NCBI GenBank assembly: GCA_026996935.1
Contig: JALWJW010000462.1
Span: 1-8,669, forward strand
DNA: 8,669 bases
Source: Hyphomicrobiales bacterium
Lineage (GTDB): Bacteria > Pseudomonadota > Alphaproteobacteria > Rhizobiales > Aestuariivirgaceae
Direction of reading: 5' to 3'
Shown: one piece after another, positions 1 through 5,841 of the stretch
Position numbering within the stretch: the stretch's first letter is position 1
Layout: each line of letters opens with the position of its first letter
The notes under the pieces: generated by a model
Told to the model about the DNA's origin: nothing
Database searches by the model: none
What the model saw: only the letters and a program-made list of their open reading frames with translations
Program-made: the position numbers and the translations under genes

Positions 1-1059
1 GTTGCCATAACCAGGGCGCAGCGGTTGAATGACGTAGTGACCATATTTGCGGGCAATCGAAAACAGGTCATCGCTGGGTGGAGGGGCATACATTAAAGCG
101 TGAAGCTGAAGCATGATTTCACCGCTCGGGTTGCCGAAGGTGAAAAGGTCGACTTTGTGGCCGTTTGTTAATGTGATTGTGCGCCTTGTTCCCGGGTCCC
201 AAACATGGGCAGGCTTACAGGTTTTTACGCTTCCAGCGTCAATATCACAAGCGGTGGTAAAGCTGTTGCGAGTAATCGGAGTTTTTCGATCGCGGTGAAC
301 CAGTAGCATAATCATCGCCCATCTAACAAGCTTTGCCTGAGAGGGTTGGTGGAGTTTTGCCTGTAGGGTTTTAACCTGTGTGCGGGTGGTGCGCACACTG
401 GTCCCGCGCAAATCTGCAATGTCGTTGAGGTGAGTGCCTTGAACAAGGTGTTGCAAAATTTCCGCTTCGGCTTTGGTGATTTTGAATTGGTGCAACAGTT
501 CCTGGTTAAAGCTTTCATTCCAGTCAATTTGTGAGATACGCAATATGAATAAGGGTTGTGGCTGACTGTCAAATTGAGCCGCCAGGCGGGTCGGCATAAC
601 ATCAACAAAAAACATTTGTTTGTCTTTGGTAATCGACAATGAGTGAGAGACTGGGGAATTGTTGATTGGATTTTGTGTGGGGGTATCAGTGTGTTCGTAA
701 GCGGCTGTGTGTTTGCTGTTTAGAAACTTTTTGATGTTTTCCAGGTCGTGTTCTTCAAAGCCCATTTGTTCAATGTGTGACCAGCAGGTTTGATTGATGA
801 TGGAGGCTGCGTGGGCATTATGATCAAAAATTTCCCCTGTTTTATCAATAGCCAGGGTGGGTAATGAAAATTCATCCAATAGACTTTGGTTTGGCTTTTT
901 ACTGTGATTGAGCTGTTTTGAAATCGACATGGCGCGTTTGGCATGGGCTGACACTTTGTCGACAACTTCCTGAAAAGCAACGGTGTCCTGGCCTTTATCG
1001 TAAGAATCAAAAATTTTATTCCAACTGGTTTCCATATTGTCGAAATTGTGCGCATCCAA
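1..1059 (-). CDS. LuxR-family regulator fused to an alpha/beta-hydrolase domain (partial)
   Basis: Reading the minus strand from 1167 down to base 1 gives one uninterrupted frame of 389 codons that leaves the window. A PAS-like region (about 880-500, from LLDEFSLPTLAIDKTGEIFD) is followed by a GerE/LuxR helix-turn-helix (about 486-300) with the typical pattern ITKAEAEILQHLVQG, HLNDIA and TTRTQVKTLQAKL. After a linker, an alpha/beta-hydrolase fold begins (about 180-1) with NGHKVDLFTFGNPSG, LQLHALMY and the strand-turn PLRPGYGN. The catalytic Ser, Asp and His would lie past the left edge. The family is known from alphaproteobacteria and probably couples ligand binding or turnover to transcription; the ligand is unknown. 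The start is a problem. The first conventional codons are TTG at 1059 and ATG at 1035, neither with a ribosome site, yet a family-like stretch (DLTELIYAATLD) lies upstream of both. Coding probably extends to 1131-1167. The GST gene is directly upstream on the same strand. Confidence 0.85.
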   Translation of the reverse strand, partial: MDAHNFDNMETSWNKIFDSYDKGQDTVAFQEVVDKVSAHAKRAMSISKQLNHSKKPNQSLLDEFSLPTLAIDKTGEIFDHNAHAASIINQTCWSHIEQMGFEEHDLENIKKFLNSKHTAAYEHTDTPTQNPINNSPVSHSLSITKDKQMFFVDVMPTRLAAQFDSQPQPLFILRISQIDWNESFNQELLHQFKITKAEAEILQHLVQGTHLNDIADLRGTSVRTTRTQVKTLQAKLHQPSQAKLVRWAMIMLLVHRDRKTPITRNSFTTACDIDAGSVKTCKPAHVWDPGTRRTITLTNGHKVDLFTFGNPSGEIMLQLHALMYAPPPSDDLFSIARKYGHYVIQPLRPGYGN

Positions 1060-1160
1060 GGTGGCCGCGTAGATCAGCTCGGTCAGATCTGCGTAATCAT
1101 CTATGGGTTTATGGTCGTTCTTTTTTATAATTTTTTGTCTGCCGGTTTTGGAATTATGTT

Positions 1161-1781
1161 CTATTTTTTAAGTATGCGTATTGTTTCTTTATAGGCGGGG
1201 CGTTGTCTTATTCTATTAAAATAATCCTTAGCCTTACCCTCTGGTATGGGCCACTTTGTCCCGAACTGTGCCCAGTTGGCGCAGTGGCATAAAATCAGAT
1301 CGGGCAGGGTGAAAGTGTCACCTGTAACAAATGGCTTGTCGCCCAGTCTTATTTCCAGAGCCTTAATCGCGCGATCAAATTCGAATTTGGCTGCCGGTTT
1401 TGCCTCTTTACAGCGTAGTTCTTCAGGATAAGAAAATGTGTGTTTTGCAGCGGTCCATAATGGGCCATCGACTTCATCAAGTGCAAAATGTGTCCATGAA
1501 TCCTGGTGGGCGCGTTCAATCGTTCCTGCCTTGTGGGTTAGCGCACCATGTTTATCTGCTAAAAACTGGCAAATGGCGGTGGAGTCAAAAATAATATCAT
1601 CGCCAACAATAAGGGCTGGCACTTTGCCCGAAGGGTTGAGGTCTAGAATTTCTGGGCTGTGGGGTTTGGCCGAAACAAGGTCGTACTCAAGGCCCAATTC
1701 TTCCATACACCAAATGACGCGAAACGCGCGCGTCAGTGGACTACCGATAATTTTATACATCGATCTTTTAACCCTTGTCAT
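1161..1781 (-). CDS. Glutathione S-transferase family protein
   Basis: This 206-residue protein has the two GST domains at normal length. The N-terminal thioredoxin-like domain starts MYKIIGSPLTRAFRVIWCMEELGL, with a Ser/Thr pair at the usual catalytic site. It continues with NPSGKVPALIV, which carries the cis-proline that holds glutathione, and FDSTAICQFLA, the gamma-Glu contact motif. The all-alpha C-terminal domain includes the N-capping stretch TGDTFTLPDLILCH. GSTs are soluble and conjugate or reduce electrophiles with glutathione; the substrate cannot be predicted. Two starts compete. ATG at 1781 has AGGTGA almost touching it, which is too close. ATG at 1760 (MYKIIG) fits the family N-terminus better and has AAGGG about 11 nt upstream. 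The gene ends CTT AAA AAA TAG, a six-A run directly before the stop codon. It faces the AEC transporter gene divergently and probably shares a transcript with the LuxR-hydrolase gene downstream. Confidence 0.9.
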   Translation of the reverse strand: MTRVKRSMYKIIGSPLTRAFRVIWCMEELGLEYDLVSAKPHSPEILDLNPSGKVPALIVGDDIIFDSTAICQFLADKHGALTHKAGTIERAHQDSWTHFALDEVDGPLWTAAKHTFSYPEELRCKEAKPAAKFEFDRAIKALEIRLGDKPFVTGDTFTLPDLILCHCANWAQFGTKWPIPEGKAKDYFNRIRQRPAYKETIRILKK

Positions 1782-1807
1782 TCACCTGAGAAAAAACTTA
1801 CGGTAAA

Positions 1808-1825
1808 TGTTGTGGTTTAACAACA
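1808..1825. promoter_or_regulatory. Dyad TGTTGT-N6-ACAACA in the divergent GST/transporter spacer
   Basis: A perfect 6-bp inverted repeat with a 6-bp centre (GGTTTA) lies in the 71-bp AT-rich region between the divergently transcribed GST and AEC transporter genes. Its size and position suit an operator for a dimeric regulator acting on either or both genes. No known operator family was recognised, and the base pairing alone could arise by chance in AT-rich DNA. Confidence 0.35.
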
Positions 1826-1852
1826 AAACTTTAGAAAAAAGACTTTAAAAAA

Positions 1853-2785
1853 ATGTCTGTGATTTTAACAACTGTTGTGCCTGTGTTCGTTTTAATCGGG
1901 CTGGGCTATGGGGCAGCACGCCTTAAACTGATTGAAGGGGCCGGCGCCATCGGTCTTAATCGCTTTGTGTTTTTATTTGCCATTCCAGCGCTTTTGTTTC
2001 GTACTTCAATGAAAGTGGATATTGGGGTGGCGGCTCCGTGGAGCCTATGGGGGGCGTTTTTTGGCAGTGCGGCGGTCGTTTGGCTTTTGGCGATTCTGGT
2101 TTCGCCTAAAGTGCCATCATTGCGACCAACGGGCGGGGCGGCAGGGGCGATTGCGTCTTCGTTTGGTAATCTGGTGATGATGGGGATTCCGTTGTCATTT
2201 GCTCATTGGGGTGAAAAAGCGGTTGTGCCGGCTGCTTTAATTGTGGCCATTCATGCACCTGTGCATTGGTTTTTTGCAACATTGCGGGCTGAATGGTTTG
2301 TCCATGGTGGGGGATCTGTGGGTACAACTTTAAAAGAGCTTGTAATCGCTTTGGCAAAAAATCCGATTGTTGTGGCGCTGTTTTTTGGCCTTGGTTGGGG
2401 CATGACGGGATATGGTTTGCATCCTGTGGTCGATAAAACCATCACTATGCTTGGTCAGGCTGGTGTGCCGTCAGCTTTGTTTGCACTTGGATTGTCTTTG
2501 GCTTCTTACGGTTTAAAGGGCCATTTGCGTGGGCTTTCAACCATATTGGTATTGAAGATGGTGGTGTTTCCACTTGTTGCAGCGGTGATGGCGTTTGCGG
2601 TTTTTGACTTGCCGCCTTTATCTGCCAGCATTGTGGTTTTGTTTGCCTGTTTGCCACCAGGGGCTAATGCGTATTTGTTCGCATCACGTTATAACGTCTC
2701 AATCGCACCTGTTTCCGGCGCGATTGGCGTTGGGACTTTTCTGGCACTGTTTAGCGTTAGTTTTGTGTTGTGGGTATTAGGTTAG
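1853..2785 (+). CDS. AEC (auxin efflux carrier) family transporter
   Basis: The protein has 310 residues, typical of the bacterial AEC/malonate-carrier-like permease family. It is almost wholly hydrophobic, with about ten membrane segments in two halves and short loops. Family features include the N-terminal VVPVFVLIGLGYGAARLKLI, the first-half signature SSFGNLVMMGIPLSFAHWG, and the second-half LFACLPPGANAYLFASRYN with its conserved Pro-Asn cluster. Such proteins are inner-membrane secondary transporters for organic acids or other small metabolites; the cargo cannot be inferred here. The ATG at 1853 suits the family N-terminus, but the region before it is A-rich with only a weak GA element, so translation may be inefficient. 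It diverges from the GST gene and converges with chpT, with only 14 bp between the two stop codons. Confidence 0.93.
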   Translation: MSVILTTVVPVFVLIGLGYGAARLKLIEGAGAIGLNRFVFLFAIPALLFRTSMKVDIGVAAPWSLWGAFFGSAAVVWLLAILVSPKVPSLRPTGGAAGAIASSFGNLVMMGIPLSFAHWGEKAVVPAALIVAIHAPVHWFFATLRAEWFVHGGGSVGTTLKELVIALAKNPIVVALFFGLGWGMTGYGLHPVVDKTITMLGQAGVPSALFALGLSLASYGLKGHLRGLSTILVLKMVVFPLVAAVMAFAVFDLPPLSASIVVLFACLPPGANAYLFASRYNVSIAPVSGAIGVGTFLALFSVSFVLWVLG

Positions 2786-2790
2786 GCGTG

Positions 2791-2810
2791 TTGCAGTATT
2801 TATGCAATTT
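2791..2810 (+). terminator. Weak terminator-like hairpin between convergent genes
   Basis: TTGCA (2791-2795) and TGCAA (2803-2807) form a 5-bp stem around a 7-nt loop, followed by TTTGTT. It sits just after the AEC transporter stop and overlaps the chpT stop codon at 2800-2802. The stem is AT-rich and the U tract is interrupted, so intrinsic termination would be weak. Confidence 0.25.
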
Positions 2811-3480
2811 GTTGAACTTGTTCGGCTGTTTCAGTGCTTTGTTCAGCTTTTTGAGCCCGAGCGATAAACACCACTTCTTCACCAGACATGCTGGCGGCTA
2901 ATGTGTATTTGGCTTCATCGGCAATCCGCATGGTGTAATAAACCTGAACCAAACGGGCATCGAGTTCTGAGGGTTCAAATTCACCCTTCATCACGGCTTG
3001 CATTTTTTCAGGAATTCCAGCGCGGTCACCAATGGCTTTAACGCCCAAACCTTCGGGGCTGGTATCAACAATAACATCGCCGCCACGTGGAATAGAGGCC
3101 ATCGCCAGCAAGACCATATTCATTACAAGTTTGACTTCTGATTTTGGGCGTTGTTCGCGTGGGGCGTTCCATTTTAGGGTGACTTTTTCTTTGCCGACAA
3201 ACATGGTCGTCACATCGCCAGCTTCGCCCATGTCAATCAATGAACCCATGGAGCCGGCTGCGCCAAAGGCCATGCGGCAAAACTGAAGTTTGGCTGAAGC
3301 TGATTTTGCTGATTGTGAAATCAGGTCAAATGCGATCTGGCGCATTTCAGGGTCGTCTTCATCTTCAAGCACTTCAAGACCGTTGGCAATGGCCCCAACG
3401 GGCGATATGACATCGTGGCAAACTCTTGAGCATAGTAATGCTGCCAGGTCGATATCTTCCAAACGGTTATTCGTGCTCAT
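2800..3480 (-). CDS. chpT: Histidine phosphotransferase ChpT
   Basis: ChpT passes phosphate from the hybrid kinase CckA to the response regulators CtrA and CpdR, controlling cell cycle, motility or development in alphaproteobacteria. The 226-residue length is normal. The N-terminal helical-hairpin signature LLCSRVCHDVISPVGAIANG holds the phospho-accepting His22, followed by LEVLEDEDD. The second half (about 85-215) is a degenerate kinase-like domain: it has secondary-structure similarity, for example GGDVIVDTSPEGLGV and MSGEEVVFIARA, but no intact N, G1 or G2 ATP-binding boxes, as expected for ChpT. The C-terminus ends in a short Glu/Gln-rich tail. The start is well supported, because AAGGAG lies 8 nt upstream of the ATG. 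The gene is monocistronic, divergent from cysQ and convergent with the AEC transporter. Its presence implies CckA and CtrA elsewhere in the genome. Confidence 0.93.
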   Translation of the reverse strand: MSTNNRLEDIDLAALLCSRVCHDVISPVGAIANGLEVLEDEDDPEMRQIAFDLISQSAKSASAKLQFCRMAFGAAGSMGSLIDMGEAGDVTTMFVGKEKVTLKWNAPREQRPKSEVKLVMNMVLLAMASIPRGGDVIVDTSPEGLGVKAIGDRAGIPEKMQAVMKGEFEPSELDARLVQVYYTMRIADEAKYTLAASMSGEEVVFIARAQKAEQSTETAEQVQQIA

Positions 3481-3513
3481 GGATAAGGCTCCTTAGGTGA
3501 GAAAATTTCTATA

Positions 3514-3543
3514 ATTGTTAGATGTTGAATTTTGTCATGCCAA
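3514..3543 (-). promoter_or_regulatory. Candidate chpT promoter
   Basis: On the minus strand, TTGGCA (3538-3543; 5 of 6 matches to the -35 consensus) is followed after 18 bp by AACAAT (3514-3519; 4 of 6 to the -10). A transcript would start about 25-30 nt before the chpT ATG and include its AAGGAG site. The -10 match is modest. I found no full CtrA box (TTAA-N7-TTAA) in this spacer. Confidence 0.3.
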
Positions 3544-3667
3544 GCGTATTTTTCCAGCTTGATTCAAACCCTTGTTTCGACTCATATTTTTAAGCCATGA
3601 AAAAGCAGACAAAACGCTTATACACCGCTAAAAGTTGGTAAACAGCGAATCAAAAAGGGTTAAATTG

Positions 3668-4456
3668 ATGCAGAATCCAACTAAACAGATGCTTGAACTG
3701 GCGCAAATTGTGCTCGAAGCAGGTGTGGTGATTATGGATGTTTATAATAGTGATTTTGATACGATCATTAAGAATGACGAAACCCCTGTTACCAAAGCTG
3801 ATACTGAAGCTGAAAAAGTTATTTTAGCGCAGTTGGCGCAATTTGACCCTGATACGCCAGTGATTGCTGAAGAAGCTGTGGCAGGCGGGAAAGTTCCTGA
3901 AGCAGCGCCACGGTTTTATCTGGTTGATCCTGTGGATGGCACTAAAGAATTTATCAATCGAAATGGGGAATTTACTGTCAACATCGGACTGATTGAAAAT
4001 GGTGTGCCTGTGTGTGGTGTGGTTTTTGCCCCGGCAATTGAACGGATATTTGTTGGTGCCAAAGGGGTTGGTGCGTTTGAGGCAAAGCTTAATGTTGAGC
4101 AAAATCTGGATGAAGCTCGTTGGCATGAAATTAAAGCCATTAACGCGCCAAGCACTGGGGCTAAAGGGGTGGCCTCTCGCTCGCACCGTGATGAGAAGAC
4201 GGAAAACTGGCTGGCTGAACATGGTGTTGAAGATGTGGTGAGTGCCGGGTCTTCATTAAAGTTTTGTCTGATCGCAGCAGGTGAAGCTCATTTATATCCA
4301 CGTTTTGGAAGGACGATGGAATGGGACACGGCGGCAGGGCATGGCGTTGTGTTGGGGGCAGGTGGTCAGGTTGTAACCGAAGATGGTGGGCCATTATTGT
4401 ATGGTAAAGAAGATCGCGGGTTTGATAATCCGGCGTTTTTTGCATCAGCTCTTTGA
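3668..4456 (+). CDS. cysQ: 3'(2'),5'-bisphosphate nucleotidase CysQ
   Basis: CysQ removes the 3'-phosphate of PAP, and of PAPS, clearing an inhibitory by-product of sulfate assimilation. It belongs to the Mg-dependent, lithium-sensitive inositol-monophosphatase superfamily. The 262-residue protein carries all the metal-site motifs: TPVTKAD near residue 40, IAEEA with Glu68/Glu69, DPVDGTKEF with Asp87, Asp90 and Thr92, and the C-terminal EWDTAAGH with Asp220. DGTKEF, rather than the usual inositol-monophosphatase form, favours CysQ. I chose ATG at 3668 because AAGGG lies 8 nt upstream. An in-frame TTG at 3635 would add 11 residues that do not resemble the family. The gene diverges from chpT and stands alone, followed by a 272-bp spacer before cpoB. 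No cys genes are in view. Confidence 0.93.
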   Translation: MQNPTKQMLELAQIVLEAGVVIMDVYNSDFDTIIKNDETPVTKADTEAEKVILAQLAQFDPDTPVIAEEAVAGGKVPEAAPRFYLVDPVDGTKEFINRNGEFTVNIGLIENGVPVCGVVFAPAIERIFVGAKGVGAFEAKLNVEQNLDEARWHEIKAINAPSTGAKGVASRSHRDEKTENWLAEHGVEDVVSAGSSLKFCLIAAGEAHLYPRFGRTMEWDTAAGHGVVLGAGGQVVTEDGGPLLYGKEDRGFDNPAFFASAL

Positions 4457-4517
4457 GTTTGTTTGTTGAAGGTTAAGGTGTGGCAAATGCGGGCTTGCTG
4501 GCAAATTTAATAAATCA

Positions 4518-4531
4518 GCCCTAATTTGGGC
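4518..4531. repeat. Short palindrome GCCC-TAATTT-GGGC
   Basis: A 4-bp GC stem surrounds an AATT core with a single T:T mismatch, so the whole element is almost self-complementary. It lies just before an exact TTGACA hexamer. It could be an operator half-pair or chance. It lacks the T tract of a terminator. Confidence 0.3.
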
Positions 4532-4552
4532 GCGATTGACACTCTAGTTGTA

Positions 4553-4653
4553 TGTGTCGCGTTGAGTTGAATTTACTGGCATGAACAGCCTTGGTTCTCA
4601 AAGCCTGCCGCATACCGGTAAGTGAATGCTTGAGTCCATTTAAACGCGACACA
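4553..4653 (+). ncRNA. Candidate structured RNA element closed by an 11-bp stem
   Basis: TGTGTCGCGTT (4553-4563) pairs perfectly with AACGCGACACA (4643-4653) and encloses 79 nt. The interior can continue the rod: TTGAATTTA (4568-4575 region) pairs imperfectly with TGAGTCCA (4631-4638), and GCAT (4579-4582) pairs with ATGC (4626-4629). This leaves a loop of about 40 nt that includes the palindrome ACCGGT. The shape resembles an elongated small RNA or a structured leader. No SRP RNA, 6S RNA, tmRNA or riboswitch signature was recognised. The strand is assumed; because the closing stem is palindromic, either strand would fold. A promoter matching the 5' end was not found. Confidence 0.3.
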
Positions 4654-4660
4654 CTAGGTG

Positions 4661-4689
4661 TTGAGATTTAGCGGTTTGAGCGCTACATT
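4661..4689 (+). promoter_or_regulatory. Candidate cpoB promoter
   Basis: TTGAGA (4661-4666; 5 of 6 matches) is separated by exactly 17 bp from TACATT (4684-4689; 4 of 6 matches). Transcription would begin near 4696, which puts the chosen cpoB ATG at 4729 about 33 nt into the message and leaves the upstream TTG at 4693 outside it. This supports the shorter cpoB start. Confidence 0.45.
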
Positions 4690-4728
4690 GATTTGATGAA
4701 TGAAATGAATTGTTTTGGAGACGCATTG

Positions 4729-5841
4729 ATGGTGAGATCGATGATGAAAAATGTGGTTTTAGGCGGCCTGGTTGCAGGTTCTGTTGTTGTAGGCGTAGGT
4801 GCAGGTATGGGCAGTGCACCAGCGCAAGCACAAAATGCACAGTGGAATGCCTTGTTTGACCGCATTATCCGTTTGGAAGCACGGGTGAAAAATATGTCTT
4901 CAGGTTCAACCGGTGGTGCTGTTGGGCAACCATCAACGGCAAGCAATGCTCAAATGCGGACAATTTTGAATGAAATTCGCCAAATGCGTCAGGAATTGCG
5001 TTCAATGGATGCACGGTTGCGGCGTTTGGAGAAGAACAGCGGTCGTTCCGGTCGCCTGGTGGCGCCAACACCGCCGCGCCTTGTTTCACCACCACCAGCG
5101 CGAAAAATAACGCCGGCATATCCGCGCCATACGGCTAATAAGGCGGTGCCGTATAATCCATATTCCCCAACTCAGATTGAAGAATATGATACCAATCGCA
5201 CGGGCAAAATTTTTGTTGAGATTGAAAACCCTAATGCCCCGCGCCCGCAAGCATCACAACCTCAGCCGATACGGCCTAAATTAGCCCCGCCGCCAACTGA
5301 TTGGCAAACAGGTTCAACCACCCCGCAACCTGCACGGCCTTATGTGCCGCCGGTTAATAATGGTGCTGCACCAACTCAAGTTGTTGGCTTGCCCCCCGAA
5401 ACACCGCTTGTTACAGGGGTTCAACGAGGCACTCTTGATGGTAATCAGGATACCAAAACTTCACTGGCAAAACGATTGCTCGAGCGTGCTTCATCGGATT
5501 TACGGGCGCGACGGTTTGGCTCGGCCGAAGCCGGGTTTAAATCTTTTTTGAGAAAATACCCTTCAGATCGTCTGGCTTCAAATGCACAATTCATGCTGGG
5601 TGAAACCTATTATGTGCAAAAGAATTACAGTCGGGCGGCTCAGACATATTTAAAGGGCTATCGCAAATATCCCAAGGGAGGCAAAGCCGGGGCCACCTTG
5701 TTGAAACTTGGTATGTCGCTGCGAAAGTTGGGTCAGAAACAACAAAGTTGTGCGGCATTTGAAGCGGTGACCGGAAAATATAAAAAATCGTCCTCATTGG
5801 CTCGGCAAGCAAAAAAAGAGATGCGGCGTGCCGGCTGTTGA
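4729..5841 (+). CDS. cpoB: Cell division coordinator CpoB (YbgF), periplasmic TolA-binding protein
   Basis: CpoB links the Tol-Pal system to septal peptidoglycan synthesis during constriction. Residues 1-34 form a signal peptide: a basic start (MVRSMMKN), a Gly/Val-rich core, and likely cleavage after AQA (Ala34). Residues 39-103 hold two heptad-like segments (WNALFDRIIRLEARV, and MRTILNEIRQMRQEL through RLRRLEKN), matching the trimerising coiled coil. A Pro/Gln-rich linker spans about 105-244. Residues 245-370 form tetratricopeptide repeats, with motifs such as FGSAEAGFKSFLRKYP and NYSRAAQTYLKGYRKYP. At 370 residues it is longer than the E. coli protein (about 260), mostly because of the linker. 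The start is ATG 4729, with GGAG 8 nt upstream; TTG 4693 would put an unlikely 12 residues before the signal peptide. Its stop lies inside tilS. No pal or tolB precedes it. Confidence 0.92.
   Translation: MVRSMMKNVVLGGLVAGSVVVGVGAGMGSAPAQAQNAQWNALFDRIIRLEARVKNMSSGSTGGAVGQPSTASNAQMRTILNEIRQMRQELRSMDARLRRLEKNSGRSGRLVAPTPPRLVSPPPARKITPAYPRHTANKAVPYNPYSPTQIEEYDTNRTGKIFVEIENPNAPRPQASQPQPIRPKLAPPPTDWQTGSTTPQPARPYVPPVNNGAAPTQVVGLPPETPLVTGVQRGTLDGNQDTKTSLAKRLLERASSDLRARRFGSAEAGFKSFLRKYPSDRLASNAQFMLGETYYVQKNYSRAAQTYLKGYRKYPKGGKAGATLLKLGMSLRKLGQKQQSCAAFEAVTGKYKKSSSLARQAKKEMRRAGC

Larger units (their letters stand above)
4457..4728. other. Repeat-rich intergenic region between cysQ and cpoB
   Basis: This 272-bp stretch has no convincing open reading frame on either strand. 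It contains a direct repeat TGGCAAAT (4481-4488 and 4499-4506, 18 bp apart) and a short palindrome GCCC-N6-GGGC (4518-4531). It also has an exact TTGACA (4536-4541), a long-range inverted repeat (4553-4563 with 4643-4653), and a candidate cpoB promoter (4661-4689). No good intrinsic terminator for cysQ is visible, since neither hairpin is followed by a T tract. Confidence 0.6.

Noticed and set aside
312..608. 98-codon minus-strand frame, and the similar one at 720-1055
   Set aside because: Both are out of frame with the LuxR-hydrolase coding sequence, which covers the same DNA with recognisable HTH and hydrolase motifs.
1438..1806. A 122-codon plus-strand frame
   Set aside because: It is antisense to the GST gene, which has clear family motifs; the plus-strand product resembles nothing.
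3635..3667. Upstream TTG start for cysQ
   Set aside because: It adds 11 residues not seen in the family and has no ribosome site, whereas ATG 3668 has AAGGG at good spacing.
3481..3667. CtrA binding site at the chpT/cysQ promoters
   Set aside because: TTAA occurs, but never as TTAA-N7-TTAA, so no full CtrA box could be supported.
4554..4652. SRP (4.5S) RNA or 6S RNA
   Set aside because: The SRP tetraloop and GGAAGG-type symmetric loop are absent on both strands. A loose resemblance of a few words to the 6S 3' arm was too short to support that call, and the element is shorter than 6S RNA.
4693..4728. Upstream TTG start for cpoB
   Set aside because: It would put 12 residues before a good signal peptide and lies before the predicted transcription start; ATG 4729 has GGAG 8 nt upstream.
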